NCBI GenBank assembly: GCA_045646145.1
Contig: JAZRKE010000032.1
Location: 45,789-109,788 of the forward strand
From: SIG565 sp045646145
Lineage (GTDB): Bacteria; Bacillota; Clostridia; Oscillospirales; Acutalibacteraceae
Length of the DNA: 64,000 bases
Direction of reading: 5' to 3'
Part shown: positions 32,009-40,529 of the stretch, piece after piece
Layout of the letters: the number at the start of each line of letters is the position of its first letter
Position numbering within the stretch: the first letter of the stretch is position 1
The notes under the pieces: model-generated
Seen by the model: the letters and a program-made list of their open reading frames with translations, nothing else
Told to the model about the DNA's origin: nothing
The model's database searches: none
Translations under genes and position numbers: made by a program

Positions 32009-32630
32009 AATCATTCCAGCGTTCAATTGCTCTTACACGCTTTATAACTTCACCTTTCATTATTTGTAAATCTGCTGTAATATTTCGGCTTTTTTTGTTT
32101 AGATCTGTGAGATTTGAAACCAAAGCGAATAAAAGAAACACAGCAGCTATAACATCAATGGTGGTAATCGTAAAGTTGATTTTCCTTATAACAAGCACAA
32201 TAATAGAAATCGCTATAAGTATGTAGGGAATAAGGCTGATTGAAATTATTGTTCTTTTATTGGAACGGTCTTTTTTTAAATGTATAATAACCTTTGTTTT
32301 ACCGTTTTCGGTATATACCTTTCCGTCAACAAATCCGGAATAACCCTGACCGACGGGTCGCACCCAAAAATCTCCATCTTTTTCACAGAAAAACTGCAAG
32401 CTGTTACCATCAGAAAGTGTCTCGCGGCAACCTCCCGACTGTTCTATAAGACATTTAACCGTCGTATCAAAATCTACCGATGTTTCAAGCAGCGTTTCGT
32501 CCAGAATACCATACGCAATATTTTTATTTTTTTGCTTTTCTTTTTGTGTAAGTCTGCGGTCGCAGTTTTTACAGTAGCCTGTTTTATTAAAATAATTAAC
32601 AGTACTGCAATATTCGCATTTTTTAATCAT
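32007..32630 (-). CDS. Zinc-ribbon membrane protein, unknown function
   Basis: A 207-residue protein. The N-terminus has a C4 zinc ribbon (CEYCSTVNYFNKTGYCKNC, residues about 5-23), a middle soluble domain, then two hydrophobic helices (about 131-150 and 158-176) and a basic C-terminal tail. No family assigned. The gene has its own promoter and is the third minus-strand gene in the cassette zone, but the 66-bp repeat is not present upstream of it. Confidence 0.75.
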   Translation of the reverse strand: MIKKCEYCSTVNYFNKTGYCKNCDRRLTQKEKQKNKNIAYGILDETLLETSVDFDTTVKCLIEQSGGCRETLSDGNSLQFFCEKDGDFWVRPVGQGYSGFVDGKVYTENGKTKVIIHLKKDRSNKRTIISISLIPYILIAISIIVLVIRKINFTITTIDVIAAVFLLFALVSNLTDLNKKSRNITADLQIMKGEVIKRVRAIERWND

Positions 32631-32657
32631 ATAAGTTCTCCATTTAATACTGTTTTA

Positions 32658-32686
32658 AATATATCATAATTCTTATTTAAAGTAAA
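32658..32686 (-). promoter_or_regulatory. Promoter of zinc-ribbon membrane gene
   Basis: Minus-strand TTTACT (32681-32686), 17-base spacer, TATATT (32658-32663). Confidence 0.65.
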
Positions 32687-32861
32687 CACTTTTATAATTT
32701 ACATGTATAGTTTTTATTTTCCGGAAAGTAATTATTAATATTGTAATATGGGTTCGATAATTTTATCAGCATTTAAAAATTTTCATCAAGGGGAATATAT
32801 GGAAATTATGAATACTTTTGATTAGGTTGGCGAAAAAATTACTTTCTTTATTATTCATTAG

Positions 32862-32890
32862 TTGACATTTAAATTGATTTGTGGTAAATT
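32862..32890 (+). promoter_or_regulatory. Promoter of polysaccharide regulatory operon
   Basis: TTGACA (32862-32867), 17-base spacer, TAAATT (32885-32890), 66 bases ahead of the tyrosine kinase gene. Confidence 0.7.
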
Positions 32891-32955
32891 TATAAAGGAA
32901 TCAGATATGCAAAATAGGGTAGTTATGCTAATAACTTTTCGGGAGTAACAAGTTT

Positions 32956-34449
32956 ATGAGTACAAATGAAAAAAGTTTTGTCAAAAATGAGGAAGCAATA
33001 GACCTTCGCAAGATGTTTTCGGCTGTAATGCGAAGAGTGTGGGCGGTAATTTTAGCCGCAGTTATAGGTGCGGGCGCAGCTTTTTTAGGCACTACATATC
33101 TTATAACCCCTAAATATCGCGCTTCAGCACTTTTTTATGTTAACGGAAATGCATTTTCTGTAGGCTCGGTGAGTCTTAGTGATATTTCACTTGCTAAAAG
33201 TCTTGTCGATTCTTATATTGTAATTCTTAAAAGCCGTGAATCGCTTAATGCCGTAATAGATTATGCAGACCTTGATTATACATATTCTCAACTTAGTGAT
33301 ATGATTTCGGCTTCTGCCGTTAATGAAACAGAAATTTTTCAGGTTGCGGTTACAAGTTCTGATCCTCAGGAGGCCGAAAAAATAGCCAATGCTGTAGCAT
33401 ATATTCTGCCTAAGAGAATTTCCGGAATTATTGACGGAACCGAGGCAAAGATAGTTGATTATGCCGTAGCACCCTCAGCTCCATATTCACCTGATTATTC
33501 TAAAAATACCATTATAGGATTTTTAATAGGTGCAGCGTTTTCGGTTGCTGCAATAGTTATATTTGAGTTGCTTGACATTACTATACGTACAGGTGAGGAT
33601 TTATCAAGCGTTACATCGCTTCCCGTTTTAGCAATTGTTCCGGATATGAATTTAGCTAATAAGAAAGCAAATGTTAACGAAAGAGCGTTTGTGGGCAACA
33701 AAATCAGTTTTGCTGCCGCAGAGGCCAATAAACTATTGCGTACAAAACTGATGTTTTCTTTTGCAGACGAGAAGAATTGCCGAGTTATAGGTGTTTCAAG
33801 CTCATTAACAGGTGAGGGCAAAACCATCACCTCGGTTAACCTTGCAAACGCGTTATCTCAGCTTAACAAAAGGGTGCTTTTAATTGATTGCGACCTTCGC
33901 CGTCCGTCTGTTTACAGAAAATTGGGAATCGAAAAATATGCAGGTCTTTCTGAGTATTTAACAGGTCAGTTAAAAATATCTGATATCGTTAAACCATATC
34001 AATTTAAAGACCCCATAAACGGATTTGATGTAATAGTATCCGGCGAGAATCCGCCCAATCCGATGGAACTTATAAGTTCGGAAAAAATGCGCAATTCTAT
34101 AGATGATTTCCGTAAAGATTATGATTATATAATTATTGACCTTCCGCCTATTTGTGAGGTGAGTGATGCTTTAGCTGTTGCTGATTATGTTGATGGTATG
34201 CTTTTGGTTGTCCGACAGAATTACTGTAACCGTATTGCTCTATCAAAGGCTATTACTCAATTCGATTTTGTTGATACAAAGTTACTTGGTATTGTTTTCA
34301 ATTGCTCTAAGGAAGAATTAAGCGGGTATAATAAACATAAATGTTATTACATAAGTAAAGAATACAGAGATGATACTTATCGCAGAGCATATCTGGCAAC
34401 CATGAAAAGAGTAAGAGAAAAATCGGCGGCTAAGAGCGATAATGAATAA
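32956..34449 (+). CDS. Wzz-BY-kinase fusion (CpsC-CpsD type polysaccharide co-polymerase and tyrosine autokinase)
   Basis: This 497-residue protein sets chain length and regulates polysaccharide assembly. Residues about 12-205 are a Wzz/CpsC domain flanked by two membrane segments (VIAAVIGAGAAFLGTTYLI-like at 32-51 and IIGFLIGAAFSVAAIVIF at about 185-202). Residues about 250-490 form the BY-kinase: Walker A SLTGEGKTITS, Walker A' LLIDCDLRRPSVY and Walker B YIIIDLPPI. A C-terminal tyrosine cluster (CYYISKEYRDDTYRRAY) provides autophosphorylation sites. In most Firmicutes CpsC and CpsD are separate; fusion is the proteobacterial Wzc layout and also found in clostridia. It overlaps the phosphatase gene. 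Confidence 0.93.
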   Translation: MSTNEKSFVKNEEAIDLRKMFSAVMRRVWAVILAAVIGAGAAFLGTTYLITPKYRASALFYVNGNAFSVGSVSLSDISLAKSLVDSYIVILKSRESLNAVIDYADLDYTYSQLSDMISASAVNETEIFQVAVTSSDPQEAEKIANAVAYILPKRISGIIDGTEAKIVDYAVAPSAPYSPDYSKNTIIGFLIGAAFSVAAIVIFELLDITIRTGEDLSSVTSLPVLAIVPDMNLANKKANVNERAFVGNKISFAAAEANKLLRTKLMFSFADEKNCRVIGVSSSLTGEGKTITSVNLANALSQLNKRVLLIDCDLRRPSVYRKLGIEKYAGLSEYLTGQLKISDIVKPYQFKDPINGFDVIVSGENPPNPMELISSEKMRNSIDDFRKDYDYIIIDLPPICEVSDALAVADYVDGMLLVVRQNYCNRIALSKAITQFDFVDTKLLGIVFNCSKEELSGYNKHKCYYISKEYRDDTYRRAYLATMKRVREKSAAKSDNE

Positions 34450-35155
34450 ATTATCGGTTGATTTTCACACACATATCCTGCACGGTATTGATGATGGCAG
34501 TTCTTCGGTTTCGCAAACCGTTAAAATGCTGAATGCAGAGTACAAGATGGGTATTGAAACCGTTGTTGCTACGCCACATTTTTATGCCGATGTGGATACA
34601 CCTGAGGACTTTATTTCAAGGCGTCAGGCAGCTTTTGAAGAAATCCAAGAGCACAATAAAAACGATAATGAAACACCGCGAATTATTCTGGGTGCTGAGG
34701 TGCTATATTTTGACGGCATTGAAAATTGGGATATACTTGATAGTCTTGCCATTGAAGGAACACAGTATATTTTAATAGAAATGCCGCACACTTCTTTTAC
34801 AGAAAAAAGATTTAACGCCTTAGCATTGTTCAAGGAAAAAACCGGATATACTCCGATAATAGCACATTTAGACCGTTATATAACGGCATTCAGAACATTT
34901 AATTTGCCTGAAATTTTATCCGATATGGATGTGCTTGTTCAAATGAATGCTTCCTCTTTTTTGAGATTTCCGGATTCTTTTAAGGCAATTAAGCTTTTAA
35001 AAGATGATAAGGTGCACCTGTTAGGTTCGGATTGCCATAATTTAACTACACGCATTCCAAATCTCGATAAGGCGCAAGAGGTAATTTTAAAAAAGGCGGG
35101 AGAACAAACTCTTAATCGATTAATCAAATTTCAAAACCTTATTTTAGGTAACTGA
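34442..35155 (+). CDS. CpsB/CapC-family PHP protein-tyrosine phosphatase
   Basis: This manganese-dependent phosphatase removes phosphate from the BY-kinase tyrosine cluster. It has 237 residues and the PHP metal-binding motifs VDFHTHILHGIDDGS at the N-terminus, VATPHFY, GAEVLYFDG, IIAHLDRY and GSDCHNL near the end. The start overlaps the kinase stop by eight bases, so kinase and phosphatase are made together, as in pneumococcal cps loci. Confidence 0.95.
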   Translation: MNKLSVDFHTHILHGIDDGSSSVSQTVKMLNAEYKMGIETVVATPHFYADVDTPEDFISRRQAAFEEIQEHNKNDNETPRIILGAEVLYFDGIENWDILDSLAIEGTQYILIEMPHTSFTEKRFNALALFKEKTGYTPIIAHLDRYITAFRTFNLPEILSDMDVLVQMNASSFLRFPDSFKAIKLLKDDKVHLLGSDCHNLTTRIPNLDKAQEVILKKAGEQTLNRLIKFQNLILGN

Positions 35156-35195
35156 ATTTGATTATTTCAATAAAAATTACAAAGGAGAAACGGAA

Positions 35196-35987
35196 ATGAA
35201 AAAAGTCATCGCAATTTTAATCGCCGCAGTCTTACTATTCAGTCTTGGCACAACAGCATTTGCTGCAAACTTTACACCTAGCGTAGAACAAAAAGACGCC
35301 CCCACAGTTGTCCCCCCTAAACAGGAGCAGATTAAGGAAGAAGGAACTGTTGCTGTAATCGTTAACAGCAAAACAGATTCAGTTGCTAAAGAAATTCATA
35401 GTTCAAAACTTGTTGTAACGTCTGTTGCAAAAAAAGATGAATCTAAAGAGATTCCTGAAGAAGCAAAAACAGATTTGGATAATGCATATAAAGATTTTTC
35501 TGATAAAAGCAAGAAGATTGAAGAGGTAATTCCTAAGGAAGTTACCAAGGCTATTACAGAGGATGTTAAAAAAGAAATCGGAGAAGATAAAACAGTAAAT
35601 GACCTTATTGTTCGTGACCTTTTCGATGTATCATTGATATGTGAAGAAAGCAATGAGATTCTTGCCGATGAGGAACATCATTTAATACTCACATTTAGTT
35701 TAGGCGTTAAAAAGGATGAGTTTATTACTGCTATTAAGTTTAATCCTGAAACCAAGGCTTGGGAAACCATCCGTAATGTGACCAACAACGGTGATGGTAC
35801 CGTTACCTGCGAATTTGATCACCTATGTCCGATAGCTTTCCTATCCGAAAAGGCCGAAACTAACTCTGCACAGACCGGCGATAATTCGGTAAGTCTTTAT
35901 GTTTGGATTGCTATTTCGGCTGTAGCTGCTGGTTTAATAGCCGTACTTTTTATTGCTAAAAATAAAAAAGAAAAAGTTTCCCAATAA
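35196..35987 (+). CDS. Secreted surface protein with sortase-like tail
   Basis: A 263-residue exported protein: signal peptide about 1-24 (cleavage after TTAFA), a Lys/Glu-rich region and a beta-rich domain (residues about 135-215, LILTFSLGVKKDEF... TCEFDHLCPIAFL), then NSAQTGDN, a membrane segment and the tail NKKEKVSQ. The QTGD motif, hydrophobic span and positive tail resemble NPQTG-type sortase signals. I do not recognise the main domain. Located between the regulatory pair and the LCP gene, it may be a wall-linked companion of the polysaccharide. Confidence 0.8.
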   Translation: MKKVIAILIAAVLLFSLGTTAFAANFTPSVEQKDAPTVVPPKQEQIKEEGTVAVIVNSKTDSVAKEIHSSKLVVTSVAKKDESKEIPEEAKTDLDNAYKDFSDKSKKIEEVIPKEVTKAITEDVKKEIGEDKTVNDLIVRDLFDVSLICEESNEILADEEHHLILTFSLGVKKDEFITAIKFNPETKAWETIRNVTNNGDGTVTCEFDHLCPIAFLSEKAETNSAQTGDNSVSLYVWIAISAVAAGLIAVLFIAKNKKEKVSQ

Positions 35988-36008
35988 TTTTTTCGGTAGG
36001 TACTGCGT

Positions 36009-36980
36009 ATGAGAAGTAAAACCATATATTCGGTGTTAGCGGTACTTTTATGCGTTATTTTAGCTGTAAGTTTATTTAATATAGTTAAAATTGTAACTAC
36101 AAATTCACGGTTCGAGAATGATACTCAAATCGTTAGCCGAGTTATTGAACGCGACGGCGTTGAATATTATCCAAAACAGGATATTACTACTTTTTTGCTT
36201 GTCGGACTTGATCGTATCGGTGTACCGGTTGAGGGTGAAAGCTATATTAACTCTGCAAAGGCAGATGTTGTTATGGTTATAACCTTTGATAAATCAAAAA
36301 AAGAAGTAAATGTTTTGAATTTAAACCGTGATTCCATAATTCCTGTTCAAATATTAGGTGTTAACGGTTACCCTGCGGGTACTGTTATGCAACAGTTAGC
36401 CCTTGCACATACTTATGGCAAAGGACTAAAGGATAGCGCTGAAAATATTGTAACAACGGTATCGGATTACCTGTATAATCTTGATATTGATTATTACGCA
36501 ACGGTTGGTATGGACTGTATTGAGACCTTAAATGATGCTTTAGGCGGCGTTGAGGTTACCGTTACTGATGATTTTTCAAAGTTGAATGAAACTATACCGA
36601 TCGGAAAGGTTACGCTTACCGGTAAACAGGCAGCATCCTTTATACGTTATAGGCAGGGTATAGGCGATGGATTGAATTCATCACGTATGCTGCGTCAGCA
36701 GGAGTACTTCAAAGGATTATTTTCCGCTATTAAGGAAAAACACAGTAATGATGCACAGTCGGTTATCAGCATTTATGAAGAATTATCTGAAAGAATTGTA
36801 ACTAACTGTTCTGCTCAGGCGTTTTCTGACATTCTTGACAAATTTTCCGAGTTTACACTTTCGGATGTCGTAGCTCCCAAGGGAGAAAATAAAATTGGAG
36901 ATGAATTCAATGAGTATTATGTTGATTCATCCGATTTGGATAGAATAATTTTAGACTTTTTTTATTCTGAAAAACAATAA
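36009..36980 (+). CDS. LytR-CpsA-Psr (LCP) family glycopolymer transferase
   Basis: LCP proteins transfer lipid-linked glycopolymers, such as capsule, to peptidoglycan on the outer face of the membrane. This 323-residue protein has one N-terminal membrane anchor (about 7-28) and an LCP domain with TTFLLVGLDR, SAKADVVMVITFD, VNVLNLNRDSIIPV (arginine-aspartate motif), and the late ASFIRYRQGIGDGLNSSRMLRQQEYF. It is preceded by GGTAGG and followed by a strong terminator that closes the first polysaccharide operon. Confidence 0.93.
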   Translation: MRSKTIYSVLAVLLCVILAVSLFNIVKIVTTNSRFENDTQIVSRVIERDGVEYYPKQDITTFLLVGLDRIGVPVEGESYINSAKADVVMVITFDKSKKEVNVLNLNRDSIIPVQILGVNGYPAGTVMQQLALAHTYGKGLKDSAENIVTTVSDYLYNLDIDYYATVGMDCIETLNDALGGVEVTVTDDFSKLNETIPIGKVTLTGKQAASFIRYRQGIGDGLNSSRMLRQQEYFKGLFSAIKEKHSNDAQSVISIYEELSERIVTNCSAQAFSDILDKFSEFTLSDVVAPKGENKIGDEFNEYYVDSSDLDRIILDFFYSEKQ

Positions 36981-36984
36981 ATTG

Positions 36985-37015
36985 AATCCCATATACCTCG
37001 GTATATGGGATTTTT
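36985..37015 (+). terminator. Terminator after LCP gene
   Basis: A perfect 13-bp stem AATCCCATATACC/GGTATATGGGATT (36985-36997, 37000-37012) with T-run. Confidence 0.9.
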
Positions 37016-37016
37016 A

Positions 37017-37045
37017 TTGCTTTATTCTAATTTATATGATAAAAT
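37017..37045 (+). promoter_or_regulatory. Possible promoter of the HprK-like cassette
   Basis: TTGCTT (37017-37022), 17-base spacer, TAAAAT (37040-37045), directly after the terminator and 32 bases before the start codon. Confidence 0.5.
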
Positions 37046-37076
37046 AATTTGTATAAGATTTTGTTTGAGGTTTAGT

Positions 37077-37811
37077 ATGGTAAATTTTAAGATATCAATA
37101 GCCGAAATAACGGTTGAAATCAATGCTATTTATGAAACAACAAGAAGGTTTTGTTGTAAATATTTAACTGACACTCCACCTGATTTTATTGTGAAGATTA
37201 CGAATGACGATATTGAGTTTGAACGCAGCCGTTCTTGCTCTGCAAACATAAAAAATTTAAACGATATACCTGAATTTTCAAACGAATATCTTGAAACCTT
37301 GGCAGTTTACCGCAAAATTGCCGAAAAGCTACCTTGTTATAACGCCTTCCTTTTTCACGGTTCAGCGATAGCTGTTGATGAAGAAGCTTATATTTTTACT
37401 GCTAAAAGCGGAACAGGTAAATCTACCCACGTTGGTTTTTACCTTGAAAGGTTTGGGAACCGCACAGTAATAGTGAACGATGATAAGCCGATAATTTTAA
37501 TTAAAGAAAATGGTATTTTTGTTTGTGGAACCCCTTGGAGTGGAAAACACGAGTTAAACACCAATATTATTATGCCATTAAAGGCAATTTGCATTTTAAA
37601 CAGAGGCACAGAGAATATTATTGAAAAGGTGGATTTTTCTTTGGTAATTGAGAAGATAATCGCTCAGTCTTACCGACCGCATTCACCTGAGTCTATGGAA
37701 AATTTCTTGGGGCTTTTGTCAAAAATGGCTGGGCGAACTAAATTTTATAATCTTTATTGCAATGAAAAACCTGAATCCGCATCTGTATCGTTTAAAGGGA
37801 TGCAAAATTAG
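37077..37811 (+). CDS. HPr kinase-like (HprK/SerK-type) protein
   Basis: A 244-residue P-loop protein of the HPr kinase/PEPCK-like fold: FHGSAIAVDEEAYIFTAKSGTGKSTH gives the Walker A (SGTGKST), then VNDDKPIIL as the acidic metal motif and GTPWSGKHELN. It lacks the HPr-kinase N-terminal domain and is unlikely to act on HPr. Relatives occur in peptide-modification clusters, where they phosphorylate serine, and in polysaccharide loci. ATG at 37077 is chosen for its SD (GAGG, 37067-37070). It is followed by PqqD, an S26-like peptidase and an exporter. Confidence 0.83.
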   Translation: MVNFKISIAEITVEINAIYETTRRFCCKYLTDTPPDFIVKITNDDIEFERSRSCSANIKNLNDIPEFSNEYLETLAVYRKIAEKLPCYNAFLFHGSAIAVDEEAYIFTAKSGTGKSTHVGFYLERFGNRTVIVNDDKPIILIKENGIFVCGTPWSGKHELNTNIIMPLKAICILNRGTENIIEKVDFSLVIEKIIAQSYRPHSPESMENFLGLLSKMAGRTKFYNLYCNEKPESASVSFKGMQN

Positions 37812-37856
37812 GTATTAATTTAAAACTAAATCAAGTTTGGGATAAGGAGAGTAGTT

Positions 37857-38117
37857 ATGAAACTTAAGAGTAGTTTCATCACACATCAAGTAGCGAACGA
37901 ACATATTACCGTATCAACCGCAAACTCTGATTTTTCAGGTATTGTTCGCTCTAATGAAACAGCAGCAATTATTATTGAGGCTCTTAAAAAGGATACAACA
38001 CCAGAAATTATAGCTGACAACATATGTGAACGTTTTGAAGCTGAATATGAGGTTGTTCTTGCTGATGTACAGGGCGTAATTGATTCTTTAAGAGAAATTG
38101 GGGCTATTGATGAATAG
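37857..38117 (+). CDS. PqqD-family peptide-binding protein
   Basis: An 86-residue PqqD-like protein, the fold of RiPP recognition elements that bind precursor peptides. Visible features are the strands MKLKSSFITHQVANEHITV and FSGIVRSNETAAIIIEALKK followed by the paired helices TPEIIADNICERFEAEYEVVLADVQGVIDSLREIGAID, the classical PqqD order. SD AAGGAGAG precedes the ATG. It overlaps the next gene by eight bases. Confidence 0.88.
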   Translation: MKLKSSFITHQVANEHITVSTANSDFSGIVRSNETAAIIIEALKKDTTPEIIADNICERFEAEYEVVLADVQGVIDSLREIGAIDE

Positions 38118-38541
38118 TACATTTGAAAAGCAACTGGAAGAAAAGGGAAATCTGGTGTATTGTAATATGGGTGACAGTATGTTGCCGTTAATTAAACAAG
38201 GCAGAGATGTAATGATTTTGGAAACTCCTGGGCGCCGCGTAAAAAAATACGATGCTGTACTTTATAAGCGCCAGAATGGACAGTATGTAATGCACCGTAT
38301 TATCGGTGAAAATAAGGATGGTTTTATTATTTGCGGCGATAACCGATATGATAAGGAATACGGAATAAAAAATGAGCAGATTTTAGCACTGCTAACCGGC
38401 GTTGTGCGTCAGGGTAAGAAACTTAAAGTTGATAGCTTTAAATATAAATTATATGCTCATTTATGGTGTGATTTTTTTGTTCTAAGAAAAATAATTTTAT
38501 GGTTAAAAGCTCTTTTTATTAAACATAAAGGGAAGTTGTAA
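38110..38541 (+). CDS. S24/S26-like signal peptidase family protein
   Basis: A 143-residue protein with the S24/S26 serine peptidase fold: the Ser region CNMGDSMLPLIKQG, then YDAVLYKRQNGQYVMHRIIG with the candidate general-base lysine and the conserved HRI, and ICGDNRYDKEYGI near the end. Unlike signal peptidase I there is no N-terminal anchor; the hydrophobic segment is at the C-terminus (about 113-135). It could trim a peptide exported by the neighbouring ABC protein. ATG at 38110 chosen over an in-frame TTG at 38098. Confidence 0.83.
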   Translation: MNSTFEKQLEEKGNLVYCNMGDSMLPLIKQGRDVMILETPGRRVKKYDAVLYKRQNGQYVMHRIIGENKDGFIICGDNRYDKEYGIKNEQILALLTGVVRQGKKLKVDSFKYKLYAHLWCDFFVLRKIILWLKALFIKHKGKL

Positions 38542-38543
38542 AT

Positions 38544-40202
38544 ATGCAAAAAGCAAAAGGTAATTCCACAACACTCCTAAAAATTTTAAAGGTTGTTAAA
38601 GGTAAAAAGCGTTATATATACGCTATGCTTTTTATACAGATTTTTCAGTCGGTACTGAGTGTAGGTTATGCACTGTTTTTTAGAAATATTATCGACTCGA
38701 CAGTGGCGCGGGAAAGAATTTTATTAATTAATAATGTTGTTGGACTTGCCATTTTAGCTTTAACACAGTTAATATTGCGTTCGGTTGTTTATTTTTTGGG
38801 TGAATATACCCGAGCCACCGTAGAAAATCAGTTAAAAAAACATCTTTTTGTGAATCTTCTTAAAAAGGATTATTCGCTTATAACTGCAACACATTCGGGC
38901 GAATGGTTGAATCGCCTTACTAGCGATACAGTGGTTGTAGCAGAAGGGCTTACCAATATTATTCCAGGTATATTTGCAACGATTGTAAGAATGGGTTGTG
39001 CCTTTATTTTTCTTGCAATTCTTATACCTAAATTTGCATCATTTTTAATTGTTATAGCTCTTGTTGTTGTGCTTTTTACGGCATTTTTCAGAAAAATATC
39101 CAAAAAATTACATACCGACGTTCAAACGGCTGATGGAAATTTAAGAATCTTCTTAACCGAGCAGATGAATTCTCTTATGGTTGTAAAAGCTTACGGCAAG
39201 GAAGAGAGTAGTTCTCAAACCTCGGAAGTTTATATGAAAGAGCATAAGGATAAAAGAATGCGCCGGAATTTCTTTTTAAATATCGCCTCCTCGGGATTTT
39301 CCTTTGTTATGAGTGCTATACGTGTTTTAGCGGCACTATATTCCGGTTTTGCAATACTAAATGGAGTTGTTACGTATGGTACTTTTACGGCAGTTTTGCA
39401 ACTTTTAGGTCAGGTTCAGGGCCCAATTGCCAATATTTCCGGTTACGCCCCTCGTTACTATGCAATGCTTGCAAGTGCTGATAGGATTTTTGAACTTGAC
39501 GCATTTGCCGACGATGCTGTGAATAATAATCTGGATATTAAAGATTTTTATGCTAATGAGTTTGTAGGATTTGGAATAAAAGATGCAAACTTTTCGTACG
39601 ATTCTTCAACAAAAAATATAATTAAAAATTTTGATATTGATATAAAAAAAGGCGAGTGTGTGGCATTTGTAGGATCTTCAGGCTGTGGAAAAAGCACCGT
39701 TTTAAAGCTTTTTCTATCACTTTACGGTTTAGATAGTGGTAGGAGGTATTTAACTACAAAAACGGGCGAAATCGAACTGGATGCTACCTTCAGACACCTT
39801 TTTGCCTATGTTCCGCAGGGTAATGTTTTAATGAATTCCACAATCCGTGATGTAGTAGCATTTTTTGATAAAAAAAGGGACGAGCAGAATATTTTGAATG
39901 CGCTGAAAATTGCCTGTGCTGATGAATTCGTTTCCCGTTTGCCTGATGGAATTTATACCCATTTGGGTGAGCGTGGCGCGGGGCTATCCGAGGGAGAAAT
40001 GCAACGCATCTCCATAGCAAGAGCAATTTGTTCCGACCGCCCGATATTGCTTTTTGATGAATCAACTAGCGCTTTAGATGAAAAAACCGAGGAAAAATTA
40101 CTTAATAATATAAAAACCATGACCGATAAAACAGTTATTTTAGTAACACACAGGGCGAAGACACTCAGTTTTGTTGAAAGGATAGTTGTTTTAGGTGAAT
40201 AG
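38544..40202 (+). CDS. ABC exporter (fused permease and ATPase)
   Basis: A 552-residue half-transporter. Residues about 15-300 hold six membrane segments; residues about 335-550 form the nucleotide-binding domain with Walker A GSSGCGKST, signature LSEGEMQRISIARAI, Walker B PILLFDEST and the switch histidine in ILVTHRAK. There is no N-terminal C39 peptidase domain, so any cleavage would rely on the S26-like protein encoded two bases upstream. Substrate (peptide or lipid-linked) is not known. A terminator follows. Confidence 0.92.
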   Translation: MQKAKGNSTTLLKILKVVKGKKRYIYAMLFIQIFQSVLSVGYALFFRNIIDSTVARERILLINNVVGLAILALTQLILRSVVYFLGEYTRATVENQLKKHLFVNLLKKDYSLITATHSGEWLNRLTSDTVVVAEGLTNIIPGIFATIVRMGCAFIFLAILIPKFASFLIVIALVVVLFTAFFRKISKKLHTDVQTADGNLRIFLTEQMNSLMVVKAYGKEESSSQTSEVYMKEHKDKRMRRNFFLNIASSGFSFVMSAIRVLAALYSGFAILNGVVTYGTFTAVLQLLGQVQGPIANISGYAPRYYAMLASADRIFELDAFADDAVNNNLDIKDFYANEFVGFGIKDANFSYDSSTKNIIKNFDIDIKKGECVAFVGSSGCGKSTVLKLFLSLYGLDSGRRYLTTKTGEIELDATFRHLFAYVPQGNVLMNSTIRDVVAFFDKKRDEQNILNALKIACADEFVSRLPDGIYTHLGERGAGLSEGEMQRISIARAICSDRPILLFDESTSALDEKTEEKLLNNIKTMTDKTVILVTHRAKTLSFVERIVVLGE

Positions 40203-40210
40203 TTCAATTT

Positions 40211-40236
40211 AAAGGCACTTAAAAAGTGCTTTTTTA
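40211..40236 (+). terminator. Terminator after ABC exporter
   Basis: GCACTT/AAGTGC stem (40215-40220, 40224-40229) with A-run before and TTTTTT after. Confidence 0.75.
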
Positions 40237-40258
40237 TTTAATTGGATTTTAATTCTAG

Positions 40259-40287
40259 TTGACATTTGATACTATATAAAGTATAAT
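40259..40287 (+). promoter_or_regulatory. Consensus promoter of the glycosyltransferase operon
   Basis: TTGACA (40259-40264), 17-base spacer, TATAAT (40282-40287): a perfect housekeeping promoter driving the 14-kb run of assembly genes. Confidence 0.85.
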
Positions 40288-40529
40288 ATGTTGTATAATG
40301 CACAAAATTATTGTATTTTAGTGTGTTGATATTGTTACTTTTATGAATGGATAGACCCTGCGTTAATAAATGGAAAAAGCAGGGTCTTAATTGGTGTTAC
40401 TGATGTTTTGTACAGAAGATAGTTACATCAAATATAAAAGAATAATTATTTCCAACATTACAATATTGCAATTACTAAGGCCTATTAAAACAGTATCTAT
40501 AGCAAATAAATAAACGGGAGAAAAGAAAT

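Larger units (their letters stand above)
32631..32955. other. Divergent intergenic region with two promoters
   Basis: An AT-rich 325-base region between the zinc-ribbon gene and the polysaccharide locus. It holds a promoter for each side. A short ATG frame at about 32800 (MEIMNTFD) with an AAGGGGA motif before it lies upstream of the polysaccharide promoter and is probably not meaningful. Confidence 0.6.
40203..40529. other. Intergenic region with promoter and long leader of the glycosyltransferase operon
   Basis: After the terminator and a consensus promoter, about 235 bases of untranslated leader follow before the first start codon. It contains a perfect 9-bp hairpin AGACCCTGC/GCAGGGTCT (40353-40361, 40379-40387) with no T-run after it. 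The rest is AT-rich with no visible gene. Confidence 0.6.
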
